Assembly: GCA_045542335.1 (NCBI GenBank)
Contig: JAZQKV010000116.1
Coordinates: 1-64,000 of the forward strand
Origin: CAKSUT01 sp045542335
Lineage (GTDB): Bacteria; Bacillota; Clostridia; Oscillospirales; CAG-382
Length of the DNA: 64,000 bases
Direction: 5' to 3'
In this document: piece after piece, positions 51,479-59,551 of the stretch
Layout: every line of letters starts with the position of its first letter
Position numbering within the stretch: the first letter of the stretch is position 1
The notes under the pieces: generated by a model
Told to the model about the DNA's origin: nothing
Databases searched by the model: none
What the model saw: only the letters and a program-made list of their open reading frames with translations
Position numbers and translations under genes: made by a program

Positions 51479-53194
51479 GTGGCAATCTATGAAAATTTCG
51501 TTGGCGCCTCAAGAGATGATTTTCTATCTCTTAAGGATGCCCAGAACAATTACAAGCTGTCTTACGAAGAAAACTTTAACTTTGCATACGATGTTCTTGA
51601 TGTTCTTGGAACAACCAAGCCCAATAAGCTTGCAATGGTGTATGTTTCAAACGACGGAGAAGAAAAAAGATTCACTTTTGAGGATATGATGATTGCGTCA
51701 AACAAGGCGGCGAACTTCTTTACGTCCCTTGGTATCAAAAAAGGTGACACAGTTCTTCTGACACTCAAGAGAAGCTATTATTTCTGGTTCTGTATGCTTG
51801 GACTTCACAAGATTGGTGCAATTGCTATTCAGGCAACGCATATGCTCAAGGCAAAGGACTATATTTACAGATGTGAAGTTGCCAAAATAAAGTGTGTTAT
51901 TATTACCGGTGACGGCGAGGCAACCGAGTATTTTGACGAGGGTGCAGATAAGTGCAAGACCGTCAAGGTAAAGCTTACAACCGGTGGTAAGGAAAAGAAA
52001 ATCGGAAACGGATGGCTCAGTTTTGAGGAAGGCTTTGAAGGCTCAAGCAGCCGTTGGACACGTCCCACGGGCAAAAAGGCAACCAAGGCAGACGACACCA
52101 TGCTTGTTGCTTTTTCTTCCGGCACAACAGGTTATCCCAAAATGATTACCCACAACTTCAAGTATCCTCTCGGACACATTATGACAGGCGTGTTCTGGCA
52201 CAGAGTTGTTGACGGCGGTCTTCATTTTACGATTTCCGACACAGGCTGGCTCAAATCCCTTTGGGGCAAGTTCTATGGTCAGTGGTTTGGCGAATGTGCT
52301 GTGCTTGTTTACGATTTTGATAAGTTTGTTGCTAAGGATATTCTCAGTGTTATTGAAAAATATAAGGTTACAACCTTCTGTGTGCCTCCGACAATGTACA
52401 GAATGCTGCTTGAAGAGGATGTTTCAAAGTATGACCTTTCTTCAATGGTTCATTGTTGTTCTGCAGGTGAAGCACTTAACCCCGAAATTTTCAACAAGTG
52501 GAAGCAGGCTACCGGACTTAAAATTTATGAGGGCTTTGGTCAGACCGAAACAACCGTTTGCATTGCAACGCTTTATCCCTGGAGTGAACCTGTTCCCGGA
52601 ACGTTGGGCTACCCTGTTCCCGGATATGATGTCAATATTCTCGATTCCGAAAATAAACCTTGTCAGAGAGGTACTACAGGCGAAATCAGCATAAGAGTGC
52701 TTTCTCAGAAAAGAAAGGCTTGCGGTCTTCTCGATACATATAATTATAGCAAGGAAGACACGCAGAACGCAGTTTATGGCGGCTATTTCCACACCGGTGA
52801 TACGGCATACCGTGATGAAACAGGAGTGTTCCGTTACGTTGGCAGAAATGATGACGTTATCAAATCGTCCGGCTATCGTATCGGACCATTTGAAATCGAG
52901 AGTGTGCTTCTTGAGCACGATGCTGTAAAGGAAGTTGCCGTTACAGGTGTTCCTGACCCGATAAGAGGCTTTGCGGTAAAGGCGGCGATTGTGCTTGCGG
53001 AAGGTTATGAAGGCTCGGATGAACTTACAAAAGAGCTTCAGAAGTACGTTAAGGATAACACCGCACCCTACAAATATCCGAGAGTTGTCGAATATGTCAA
53101 GGAGCTTCCCAAAACCTTCAACGGCAAGATAAGAAGAAGCGAAATAAGAGAAAATGATGCCAAAAAAGCAGCAGAGGAAAAGGTAGGCAAGTGA
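51479..53194 (+). CDS. AMP-forming acyl-CoA synthetase (MACS-like)
   Basis: 571 residues from a GTG with GGAGG 8 bases upstream. Core motifs: VAFSSGTTGYPKMITH, YEGFGQTETTVCI, FHTGDTAYRDETG, GRNDDVIKSSGYRIGPFEIE and the catalytic Lys in FNGKIRRSEIRE. It resembles medium-chain/branched acyl-CoA synthetases. Directly downstream of the XRE-cupin regulator and VOR genes, it may activate short branched or aromatic acids to the CoA thioesters that VOR uses or makes. It is distinct from the ligase half of the fusion at 43864. GTGA overlaps the LytTR gene. Confidence 0.88.
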   Translation: MAIYENFVGASRDDFLSLKDAQNNYKLSYEENFNFAYDVLDVLGTTKPNKLAMVYVSNDGEEKRFTFEDMMIASNKAANFFTSLGIKKGDTVLLTLKRSYYFWFCMLGLHKIGAIAIQATHMLKAKDYIYRCEVAKIKCVIITGDGEATEYFDEGADKCKTVKVKLTTGGKEKKIGNGWLSFEEGFEGSSSRWTRPTGKKATKADDTMLVAFSSGTTGYPKMITHNFKYPLGHIMTGVFWHRVVDGGLHFTISDTGWLKSLWGKFYGQWFGECAVLVYDFDKFVAKDILSVIEKYKVTTFCVPPTMYRMLLEEDVSKYDLSSMVHCCSAGEALNPEIFNKWKQATGLKIYEGFGQTETTVCIATLYPWSEPVPGTLGYPVPGYDVNILDSENKPCQRGTTGEISIRVLSQKRKACGLLDTYNYSKEDTQNAVYGGYFHTGDTAYRDETGVFRYVGRNDDVIKSSGYRIGPFEIESVLLEHDAVKEVAVTGVPDPIRGFAVKAAIVLAEGYEGSDELTKELQKYVKDNTAPYKYPRVVEYVKELPKTFNGKIRRSEIRENDAKKAAEEKVGK

Positions 53195-53946
53195 CTATGA
53201 AAGGGACGGAAGACAGAGGTTCCGACGCCCAAAGATTGAGCAATGAGCTTTTTGATTATTTGTTTCTTGCAGTTGCCGAAGTGTATATAAATGGCGCAAG
53301 TGATTATTGCGTAGTCAAGGTTATATTCAGCCGCGATAAGAGGTTTTATGAGGGTCACACACTCACCCCTGAACAGGCAAAGCAGATTTTGCTTTCACCG
53401 TCGTCTGTTTCAGCAACATTTGATGCAGATTGCCTTCGGGACGTAACAATCAAGGATCTTGCTGAAATGACGGGTAAGAGACGTTTCTGTTATAGCATTG
53501 AACCTAAAAACGGCATTTTGAAGCGCAGGATTCTTACGCTTTATGTTGTTCAGCCGGGAAAGAGGATTATTGCAACCGTCAGCGAAGCAGAGCATTCAGA
53601 TGGCGGTGACCTGATTTTCAGGTTAAACAAGAGCGAATATGTTATCCGGCGTTCTGACATTATATATGTTGATTATGGTAATCACAGTGTTGTGGTACAC
53701 GATCTCTCGGGTAAGCGCAGCTTTTTCAGCGTGTCCTTTAGCGATGTTGCAGACGAGCTTCTTTCAGACAGAAATTTCGTTCGCAGTTATAAAAACTGTA
53801 TTGTAAATATGGACAGAGTGCGAAAACTTGAGAATGATGCGTTTATAATGGAAAACGGCGATGTTATTTCTATTCCCAAGAGACGGCTTCGCGAGATTAA
53901 GGCTTATTATGAGGCTTATCTTGTGCTCCGTGGGAATCCACAGTAA
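53191..53946 (+). CDS. LytTR-domain DNA-binding protein
   Basis: 251 residues; the GTG at 53191 overlaps the ligase stop (an ATG at 53197 is the alternative). Residues about 142-248 are a LytTR domain (VIRRSDIIYVDYGNHSVVVH, FVRSYKNCIVNMDRVRKLE, VISIPKRRLREIKAYYEAY). The N-terminal 130 residues match no receiver or membrane sensor I recognise. It is therefore not a standard response regulator. Being the last gene of the run, it could feed back on it. Confidence 0.82.
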   Translation: MTMKGTEDRGSDAQRLSNELFDYLFLAVAEVYINGASDYCVVKVIFSRDKRFYEGHTLTPEQAKQILLSPSSVSATFDADCLRDVTIKDLAEMTGKRRFCYSIEPKNGILKRRILTLYVVQPGKRIIATVSEAEHSDGGDLIFRLNKSEYVIRRSDIIYVDYGNHSVVVHDLSGKRSFFSVSFSDVADELLSDRNFVRSYKNCIVNMDRVRKLENDAFIMENGDVISIPKRRLREIKAYYEAYLVLRGNPQ

Positions 53947-53952
53947 ACAACA

Positions 53953-53984
53953 ATTAAAGGTGATGGGACTTGAACCCATCACCT
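53953..53984 (+). terminator. terminator of the 42-54 kb gene run
   Basis: AAAGGTGATGGG pairs perfectly with CCCATCACCTTT around ACTTGAA, followed by TTG. Strong and closely spaced after the LytTR stop. Confidence 0.9.
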
Positions 53985-54089
53985 TTTTGTTATACAAAAA
54001 ATGTTTTTCAATCATGTCTTAAAGTTAGACTATAACACCACTTGATATGGAAAAGGATTTAAAGTCTGAAATAGCTCCAACCGTTTAAA

Positions 54090-56726
54090 TCAATGACCTG
54101 CAAACCATGTTTCGCCTATTTCAAGCTCAACCTTCAGGGGAACGTTGAGTGTTACAGCGTTTTCCATTTCACGTTTGAGAATTTGCGCTGCTTCTTTCGC
54201 GCAGGATTTTGCTGATTCAACAATAAGCTCATCATGCACCTGGAGAATAAGCCTTGCGTCAAGTCCCGATTCTGTGAGTGCCTTGTCAGCTTTGAGCATG
54301 GCAATTTTTATGATGTCGGCGGCTGTGCCCTGAATTGGCGTGTTCATGGCAACACGCTTTCCAAATGCCTGAAGCGGTTTTTTGGGCGAGGTGAGCTCGG
54401 GAATATTGCGCTTCCTGCCGTAAAGTGTTGTCACATATCCGTCAGCCTGTGCCTTTTCGATAACCCCATCCAGATACTCTTTAACTTTTGCATATTTTTC
54501 AAAGTAATTTGCAATATACTCCCCTGCCTCCTTGATTGAGGAACCGATGTCGCCGGCGAGGGAATAGTCGGAAATTCCGTAAACAATGCCGAAATTCACA
54601 GCTTTTGCCTTTTTGCGAAGTTCTGAGTTTATAAGCTCAAGGGGAAGTCCGAAAACCTGGGAGGCTGTCACAGAGTGAATGTCGATGTCGTCCTTGAAAG
54701 CGTTTATCATTGTTTGGTCGCCGGAAATTGCGGCAAGCAGACGAAGTTCAATCTGCGAATAGTCTGCATCGATAAGCACATGGTCGCTGTCCTCCGGCAC
54801 AAAGAAACGGCGAAGCTCTCTGCCCTCAGGCTTGCGGATAGGAATGTTCTGAAGATTTGGCTCAGCGGAGGAAAGTCTGCCGGTCTGGGTGAAAGCTTGC
54901 TTGAAGTTTGTGTGAAGACGTCCGTTTTGGTCAACCGCAGAAAGAAGTCCTTCAACATAGGTTGAACGGAGCTTTGAAACAAGCCTGAAATCAAGAATTT
55001 CGTTTACAATCGGGTGGTATGAACGGAGCTTTTCAAGAGTTTCGGCATCGGTTGAAAAACCGCTTTTTGTTTTTTTGAAGCCGTGAAGTCCAAGGTGTTC
55101 AAATAACACTTCTCCAAGCTGCTTTGGAGAATTTATGTTAAATTCCATGCCCGAAAGCTCATAAATATTGTTTTTTCGTTCTTCAAGGCGCGCATCAATT
55201 TTTCTTCCGTATTCGGAAAGACCTGCTGTGTCAAGCTTCATGCCGTGATATTCCATTTTTGAAAGCACAACGGCAAGAGGCAGTTCTATATTCCGATAAA
55301 GATTGTCCGCACCGTCCACACCTGAAGCAAGCTTTTTTGTCAGTCTTTCAAGAATCTCACCCATGGAAAGACAAAGCTCGGCAGAGCTTGAAACGTCCAT
55401 ACAGTCACTGTATTTTTCCGCAAGGGACATGGCATCGTTTTTGTCAGCAGGGTCGCAAACATAGGCGAGCAGCATAAGGTCGTCGGAAATGTTGAGGCTG
55501 TCTGCATCGGAAATGTTGAAATCCATCTCATTCAAAAGCCATAAAACAGCGTCCTTTGAATTGTAAAGCACAGTTTTGAGATTTGTGTTTTTGAAAATTC
55601 CCCGGCAAATTTCAGGTGTTGCGTTGCAGGAATAAACAGTTTTATCTCCGGGAGTGCAGGTGTAAACCTTATTGCTCCGGACATCCGGAAAAACGCAGAA
55701 AACCCCGTCAGTAGCGGGAGAAACTCCCTCTTTCTCTGTTATGTTTTCAGGGACGTTATTTGTGCAACCGCAATCCGCCTCATCGCCAAACATACTGCTT
55801 TGCGCATTTTTGGCAATGGCAGTGGTGGTTTTTGCAGGAGCCATTCCCGAAAGACCAAAACGTTTGATGAGGCTCTTCAGTTCAAGATCGGAAAGTATGC
55901 GTAAAAGCTCTGCTTCGTCACGCTCTTTCACTTCAATATCTTCTGGACAAAGCGGCAATGGGACAGCCGTGAAAATCTCGGCAAGAAAACGGCTTTTGTA
56001 GGCAGATTCCTTTCCTGCTTCAAGCTTCGCCTTAACTCCCTTTGCAACAGACGGAGAATCTGCATAGCTTTCATAAACTCCGTCAAGACTACCGAATTCT
56101 GAAATCAGCTTAAGGGCGGTTTTTTCGCCTATTCCGGGGACACCGGGAATGTTGTCGGAGGTGTCGCCCATGAGAGCTTTAACATCTATCAGTTTTTTTG
56201 GTTCAAGACCGTATACCTCGGCAATTTTTGCCGTGTCGTATGTCACCGTGTCAACATTTCCTGCAAGAAGAACCTTGCATTTTTCGCTTACAAGCTGAAA
56301 AGAATCTCTGTCACCCGTGAGAACATAACACTCGTTACATTCACCATCAGCATCCGCAAGGGCGGCACAGGTTCCGAGAATATCGTCTGCCTCATAGCCC
56401 TCAATTTCCATGACATTGAATCCCAACGCACGGATTATATCTTTCGTCGGGGAAAGCTGAGCGGCAAGCTCGTCGGGCATACCGTGGCGGTTTGCTTTGT
56501 AAAAGTCACATTCCTTATGGCGGAAAGTAGGAGCTTTAAGGTCGAAAGCAACTGCAATGCTGTCGGGACAAAGGCTGTCGACGGTTTTCATTATAATATT
56601 GAAAAATCCGAAAATGGCGTTTGTGGGTCTGCCGTCGGAGGTAGTCAGCGGTTTTACGCCGTAAAATGCACGGTTGAGGATGCTGTTGCCGTCAATGGCA
56701 AGAACTTTTTTGCACTGTGTACTCAT
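54090..56726 (-). CDS. polA: DNA polymerase I
   Basis: 878 residues from ATG 56726, spaced from AAAAGGGGCG. The 5' nuclease domain (1-290) has LAIDGNSILNRAFYG, YEADDILGT and LTGDRDSFQLV, GDTSDNIPGVPGIGEKTA. The 3'-5' exonuclease-like domain (about 300-480) lacks the DEDD metal residues, as in many Firmicutes, so proofreading is probably absent. Polymerase motif A is DADYSQIELRLLA, motif B KAKAVNFGIVYGIS, motif C LQVHDELIVES. Just upstream a seven-codon open frame (56763-56740, with TAGGAG before it) ends in the polA ribosome site. Single gene, convergent with the LytTR gene. Confidence 0.96.
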   Translation of the reverse strand: MSTQCKKVLAIDGNSILNRAFYGVKPLTTSDGRPTNAIFGFFNIIMKTVDSLCPDSIAVAFDLKAPTFRHKECDFYKANRHGMPDELAAQLSPTKDIIRALGFNVMEIEGYEADDILGTCAALADADGECNECYVLTGDRDSFQLVSEKCKVLLAGNVDTVTYDTAKIAEVYGLEPKKLIDVKALMGDTSDNIPGVPGIGEKTALKLISEFGSLDGVYESYADSPSVAKGVKAKLEAGKESAYKSRFLAEIFTAVPLPLCPEDIEVKERDEAELLRILSDLELKSLIKRFGLSGMAPAKTTTAIAKNAQSSMFGDEADCGCTNNVPENITEKEGVSPATDGVFCVFPDVRSNKVYTCTPGDKTVYSCNATPEICRGIFKNTNLKTVLYNSKDAVLWLLNEMDFNISDADSLNISDDLMLLAYVCDPADKNDAMSLAEKYSDCMDVSSSAELCLSMGEILERLTKKLASGVDGADNLYRNIELPLAVVLSKMEYHGMKLDTAGLSEYGRKIDARLEERKNNIYELSGMEFNINSPKQLGEVLFEHLGLHGFKKTKSGFSTDAETLEKLRSYHPIVNEILDFRLVSKLRSTYVEGLLSAVDQNGRLHTNFKQAFTQTGRLSSAEPNLQNIPIRKPEGRELRRFFVPEDSDHVLIDADYSQIELRLLAAISGDQTMINAFKDDIDIHSVTASQVFGLPLELINSELRKKAKAVNFGIVYGISDYSLAGDIGSSIKEAGEYIANYFEKYAKVKEYLDGVIEKAQADGYVTTLYGRKRNIPELTSPKKPLQAFGKRVAMNTPIQGTAADIIKIAMLKADKALTESGLDARLILQVHDELIVESAKSCAKEAAQILKREMENAVTLNVPLKVELEIGETWFAGH

Positions 56727-57065
56727 GTTTTCGCCCCTTTTAAGGTTTTTCATGTGTTTTCATTATCTCCTATTTTACACCATTTTTTACATCTTTTGGT
56801 TTACCGCTTGAATATATTTTGCAAATTTTTATGGTTTAAATATGCAGTCAAGCATATTTTCGGCAAAAATCTATGTTAAAATGTGACAAAAGGGACAGTT
56901 AATATAAATTTTATAAGAATTTTCAAAAAATATCTTTGAAATACTGCTTGAAATCATGAAAAAAAGGTAATATAATGATGTAAGTGAAATTGTTGTCTGC
57001 GAAAGGACACAAAGTCTGAAAATAGATTTTCGGATTTACACCGCAAGAAAGGAATGGTAATAAAA
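56727..57065. other. 339-base region between polA and the metal GTPase gene
   Basis: It holds the seven-codon frame ahead of polA (56740-56763), an AT-rich stretch and the promoter of the GTPase gene (56948-56976), which leaves a leader of about 80 bases. No Zur-like palindrome was seen. No further gene. Confidence 0.5.
56948..56976 (+). promoter_or_regulatory. promoter of the CobW-type GTPase genes
   Basis: TTGAAA (56948-56953), 17-base spacer, TATAAT (56971-56976). Confidence 0.78.
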
Positions 57066-58238
57066 ATGACAAAGATAGATATATTTTCGGGTTTTCTTGG
57101 CGCAGGAAAAACCACGCTTATAAAAAAACTCATCACCGAAGCCTATAAGGGCGAAAAGCTTGTTCTTATTGAAAACGAATTTGGCGAAATAGGAGTTGAC
57201 GGCGGCTTTCTTAAGGAAGCAGGTATTCAGATTAACGAAATGAACTCCGGCTGTATTTGCTGCAGTCTTGTGGGTGATTTTTCGGAAGCTCTCGGAAAGG
57301 TAATTGCGGACTATGCTCCCGACAGGATTCTTATAGAGCCGTCGGGCGTGGGCAAGCTCAGCGATGTTATAAAGGCGGTTGAGGGGCTTGGCGACAAGGT
57401 TTGCGTAAACTGTGTCACAACCGTTGCAGATGCTTCAAAGTGCAAAATGTACATGAAGAATTTCGGCGAATTTTTCAACAATCAGATTGAAAATGCAAAG
57501 ACGGTAATTCTCAGCAGAACCACAGGAATGGACGAAGCAAAGCTTGAAAAATGCGTTGAGCTTATTCGTGAAAAGAATAGCGATGCCGTTATAATCACAA
57601 CTCCCTGGGAGGACCTTGACGGAACAAAGATTCTCGAAGCCATGGAAACTTCTCCGTCACTTGACGACATTCTCCGCCAGCTTGAGCACGACGCTCACGA
57701 GCATCATCACGACCACGATCATCATCATGACCACGAGCATCACCACCACGACCATGATGATCACGACGAGCACGATGAACATTGCACCTGCGGTTGCCAT
57801 GATCACGACCATGAACATGACCACGAGCATCACGACCACGATCACGAGCATTATCATGATCACGAACATCATCATGAGCATGATCACCACGACCACCACC
57901 ATGAACACGGTGAACATTGTTGTTGCGGACACGATCATGATCATCACCACCATCATCACCATGCTGACGAAGTGTTTGAAAGCTGTGGCGCAGAAACCGC
58001 AAAGATATTCACCGAGCAGGCTATAACAGAAGCGTTGACAAAGCTTTCAAATGTCGGAGAATACGGTTTTGTACTGCGTGCAAAGGGCATCGTAAACGGT
58101 GGCGACGGTTGGATACATTTTGACTACACCCCCGGCGAAATTAACGTGCGCAAGGGTGCGGCAGATGTCACAGGACGCATTTGCATAATCGGCTCGGGCA
58201 TTGACAAGCATGAGGTTATGGAGCTGTTCGGACTTTGA
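57066..58238 (+). CDS. CobW/COG0523 metal-chaperone GTPase with very large His-rich insert
   Basis: 390 residues from ATG 57066 (AAAGGA upstream; ATG 57054 abuts it). G-domain: FSGFLGAGKTTLIKKL (Walker A, about 6-21), the metal-binding GCICCSL at 62-68, RILIEPSGVGKLSDV, and VILSRTTGMDE in place of the usual NKxD. Residues about 208-300 are an insertion with about 50 histidines interleaved with Asp/Glu and two Cys clusters (CTCGC, CCCG). A C-terminal CobW_C-like domain follows. COG0523 proteins load zinc, cobalt or nickel into client enzymes. The insert could store or sense metal. The antisense frame of this stretch looks like a membrane peptide but is a codon artefact. Confidence 0.9.
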   Translation: MTKIDIFSGFLGAGKTTLIKKLITEAYKGEKLVLIENEFGEIGVDGGFLKEAGIQINEMNSGCICCSLVGDFSEALGKVIADYAPDRILIEPSGVGKLSDVIKAVEGLGDKVCVNCVTTVADASKCKMYMKNFGEFFNNQIENAKTVILSRTTGMDEAKLEKCVELIREKNSDAVIITTPWEDLDGTKILEAMETSPSLDDILRQLEHDAHEHHHDHDHHHDHEHHHHDHDDHDEHDEHCTCGCHDHDHEHDHEHHDHDHEHYHDHEHHHEHDHHDHHHEHGEHCCCGHDHDHHHHHHHADEVFESCGAETAKIFTEQAITEALTKLSNVGEYGFVLRAKGIVNGGDGWIHFDYTPGEINVRKGAADVTGRICIIGSGIDKHEVMELFGL

Positions 58239-58290
58239 GATTAAGGCAAAAAGGTCTGCAAGCTAAAATGACGAAAGGAACAATTGCAAA

Positions 58291-59238
58291 ATGAAAGAAA
58301 TTCCCGTATATCTTTTCACAGGCTTCCTTGAAAGCGGCAAAACGAAGTTTATTCAGGAAACATTGTGCGACAAGCGTTTTAACAACGGCGAGAGAACCCT
58401 GCTTATTGTTTGCGAGGAGGGCGAAGAGGAATATGCGCCTGATATGTTTTCGGGCAAAAACGTTTTTGTTGCAAACATTGAGAGCGAGGACGAGCTGACG
58501 GAGCAAAAGCTTGCCGCCCTTGCGAAACAGCATAAAATTGAAAGAGCTGTTGTCGAATACAACGGAATGTGGACTCTTGACAAGCTTTATGGTGCGCTTC
58601 CCGAAAACTGGAGCGTATATCAGGAAATGATGTTTGCAAATTCCGAGACATTTCTGTTTTACAACACAAACATGAGAAGTCTTGTTGTAGACAAGCTTCA
58701 GAGCTGCGAGCTTGTTATACTTAACCGTGCAAGTGACTCAACCGATAAGGATGAGATTCATAAGGTTATCCGCGGCGTTACACGTCGTTCGGACATCGCC
58801 TATGAATACGCTGACGGTCATGTCGAGTATGACGAAATTGAAGATCCGCTTCCTTTTGATGTTGAAGCGGAGGTCGTTGAGGTTGCTGACCGTGATTATG
58901 CTCTTTGGTATAGGGATCTCTCCGAGGATATGGCAAAATATTCGGGAAAGGTTATGAAGTTCAAGGGACAGGTTGTTGCGAGTGACCCGGAAGACAAGCA
59001 TTTGTTTGTTTTCGGCAGAAAGATAATGGTTTGTTGCGAAAACGACATTGCCATGCGTGGACTTCTTTGCCGTGACACAACCGGTTCTTATAAGGCAAAG
59101 CGTGGCGAATGGCTTGTTGTGACAGCTTCGGTTTCAATTGAAAATCATAAGATTTACGGTAGCGAGGGTCCCGTTCTCAACATGGTTGATTTTGAAAAGG
59201 CGGATGCACCCGAAAATGAGGTTGCAACGTTTTATTGA
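58291..59238 (+). CDS. fusion: CobW-like P-loop domain + DUF1980/TIGR03943-type domain
   Basis: 315 residues, 52 bases after the His-rich GTPase and AAAGGA upstream. Residues 1-180 start as a CobW P-loop (VYLFTGFLESGKTKFIQ) but lack CxCC; NRASDSTDKDEI may be a degenerate NKxD. Residues about 215-315 resemble the C-terminal OB-like part of DUF1980/TIGR03943 proteins (GKVMKFKGQVVAS, LFVFGRKIMVCCENDIAMRG, GEWLVVTASVSIE). DUF1980 proteins partner with a permease in metal-stress loci of other Firmicutes. Here the two functions are joined in one chain. A terminator follows. Confidence 0.75.
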   Translation: MKEIPVYLFTGFLESGKTKFIQETLCDKRFNNGERTLLIVCEEGEEEYAPDMFSGKNVFVANIESEDELTEQKLAALAKQHKIERAVVEYNGMWTLDKLYGALPENWSVYQEMMFANSETFLFYNTNMRSLVVDKLQSCELVILNRASDSTDKDEIHKVIRGVTRRSDIAYEYADGHVEYDEIEDPLPFDVEAEVVEVADRDYALWYRDLSEDMAKYSGKVMKFKGQVVASDPEDKHLFVFGRKIMVCCENDIAMRGLLCRDTTGSYKAKRGEWLVVTASVSIENHKIYGSEGPVLNMVDFEKADAPENEVATFY

Positions 59239-59551
59239 TCAGATAATATAAAAGTGCGGATTTTGTCCGCACTTTTTTCTCATATATTCAGCTTAATAAC
59301 CACACTTGTTTTCACATTATGGCATATATAAAAATATCGTTGTGATTCCGAAGGATAAAAAATTTTTACAATATAAAAACACAATCAGCTTTAATAAACT
59401 GTCGCACAGGTGTATAATTATTCAAAAGAATGTTGTTGATATGAATATTTATGCAATATTTGTGTATAACAATTCAGAGATATTCAAAGGGTAACCCGAA
59501 AACACGGACTTTTAAAAGCTATACCCCGACGTTCCAAAGGAGGAATATACA
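59239..59551 (+). promoter_or_regulatory. 313-base region upstream of the carB-dapF gene
   Basis: After the terminator the stretch is AT-rich. A -10-like TATAAT at 59413-59418 has only a weak -35 (TTTAAT, 59390-59395). The strong ribosome site AAAGGAGG lies at 59537-59544. No carA, pyrimidine attenuator or T-box could be recognised. Confidence 0.45.
59251..59278 (+). terminator. terminator after the metal GTPase pair
   Basis: AAAGTGCGGA (59251-59260) and TCCGCACTTT (59266-59275) with loop TTTTG, then TTT. Confidence 0.92.

Noticed and set aside
53953..53984. Possible tRNA 3'-end remnant (minus strand reads GGGTTCAAGTCCC like a T arm)
   Set aside because: It is a perfect hairpin at the right distance after a stop codon with following T residues, so a terminator explains it; no acceptor or CCA end follows.
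57657..57962. Minus-strand open frame of Met/Val/Ile codons opposite the His-rich insert
   Set aside because: It is the reverse complement of CAY/GAY codons, which reads as a hydrophobic peptide; no ribosome site and entirely inside a well-supported gene.
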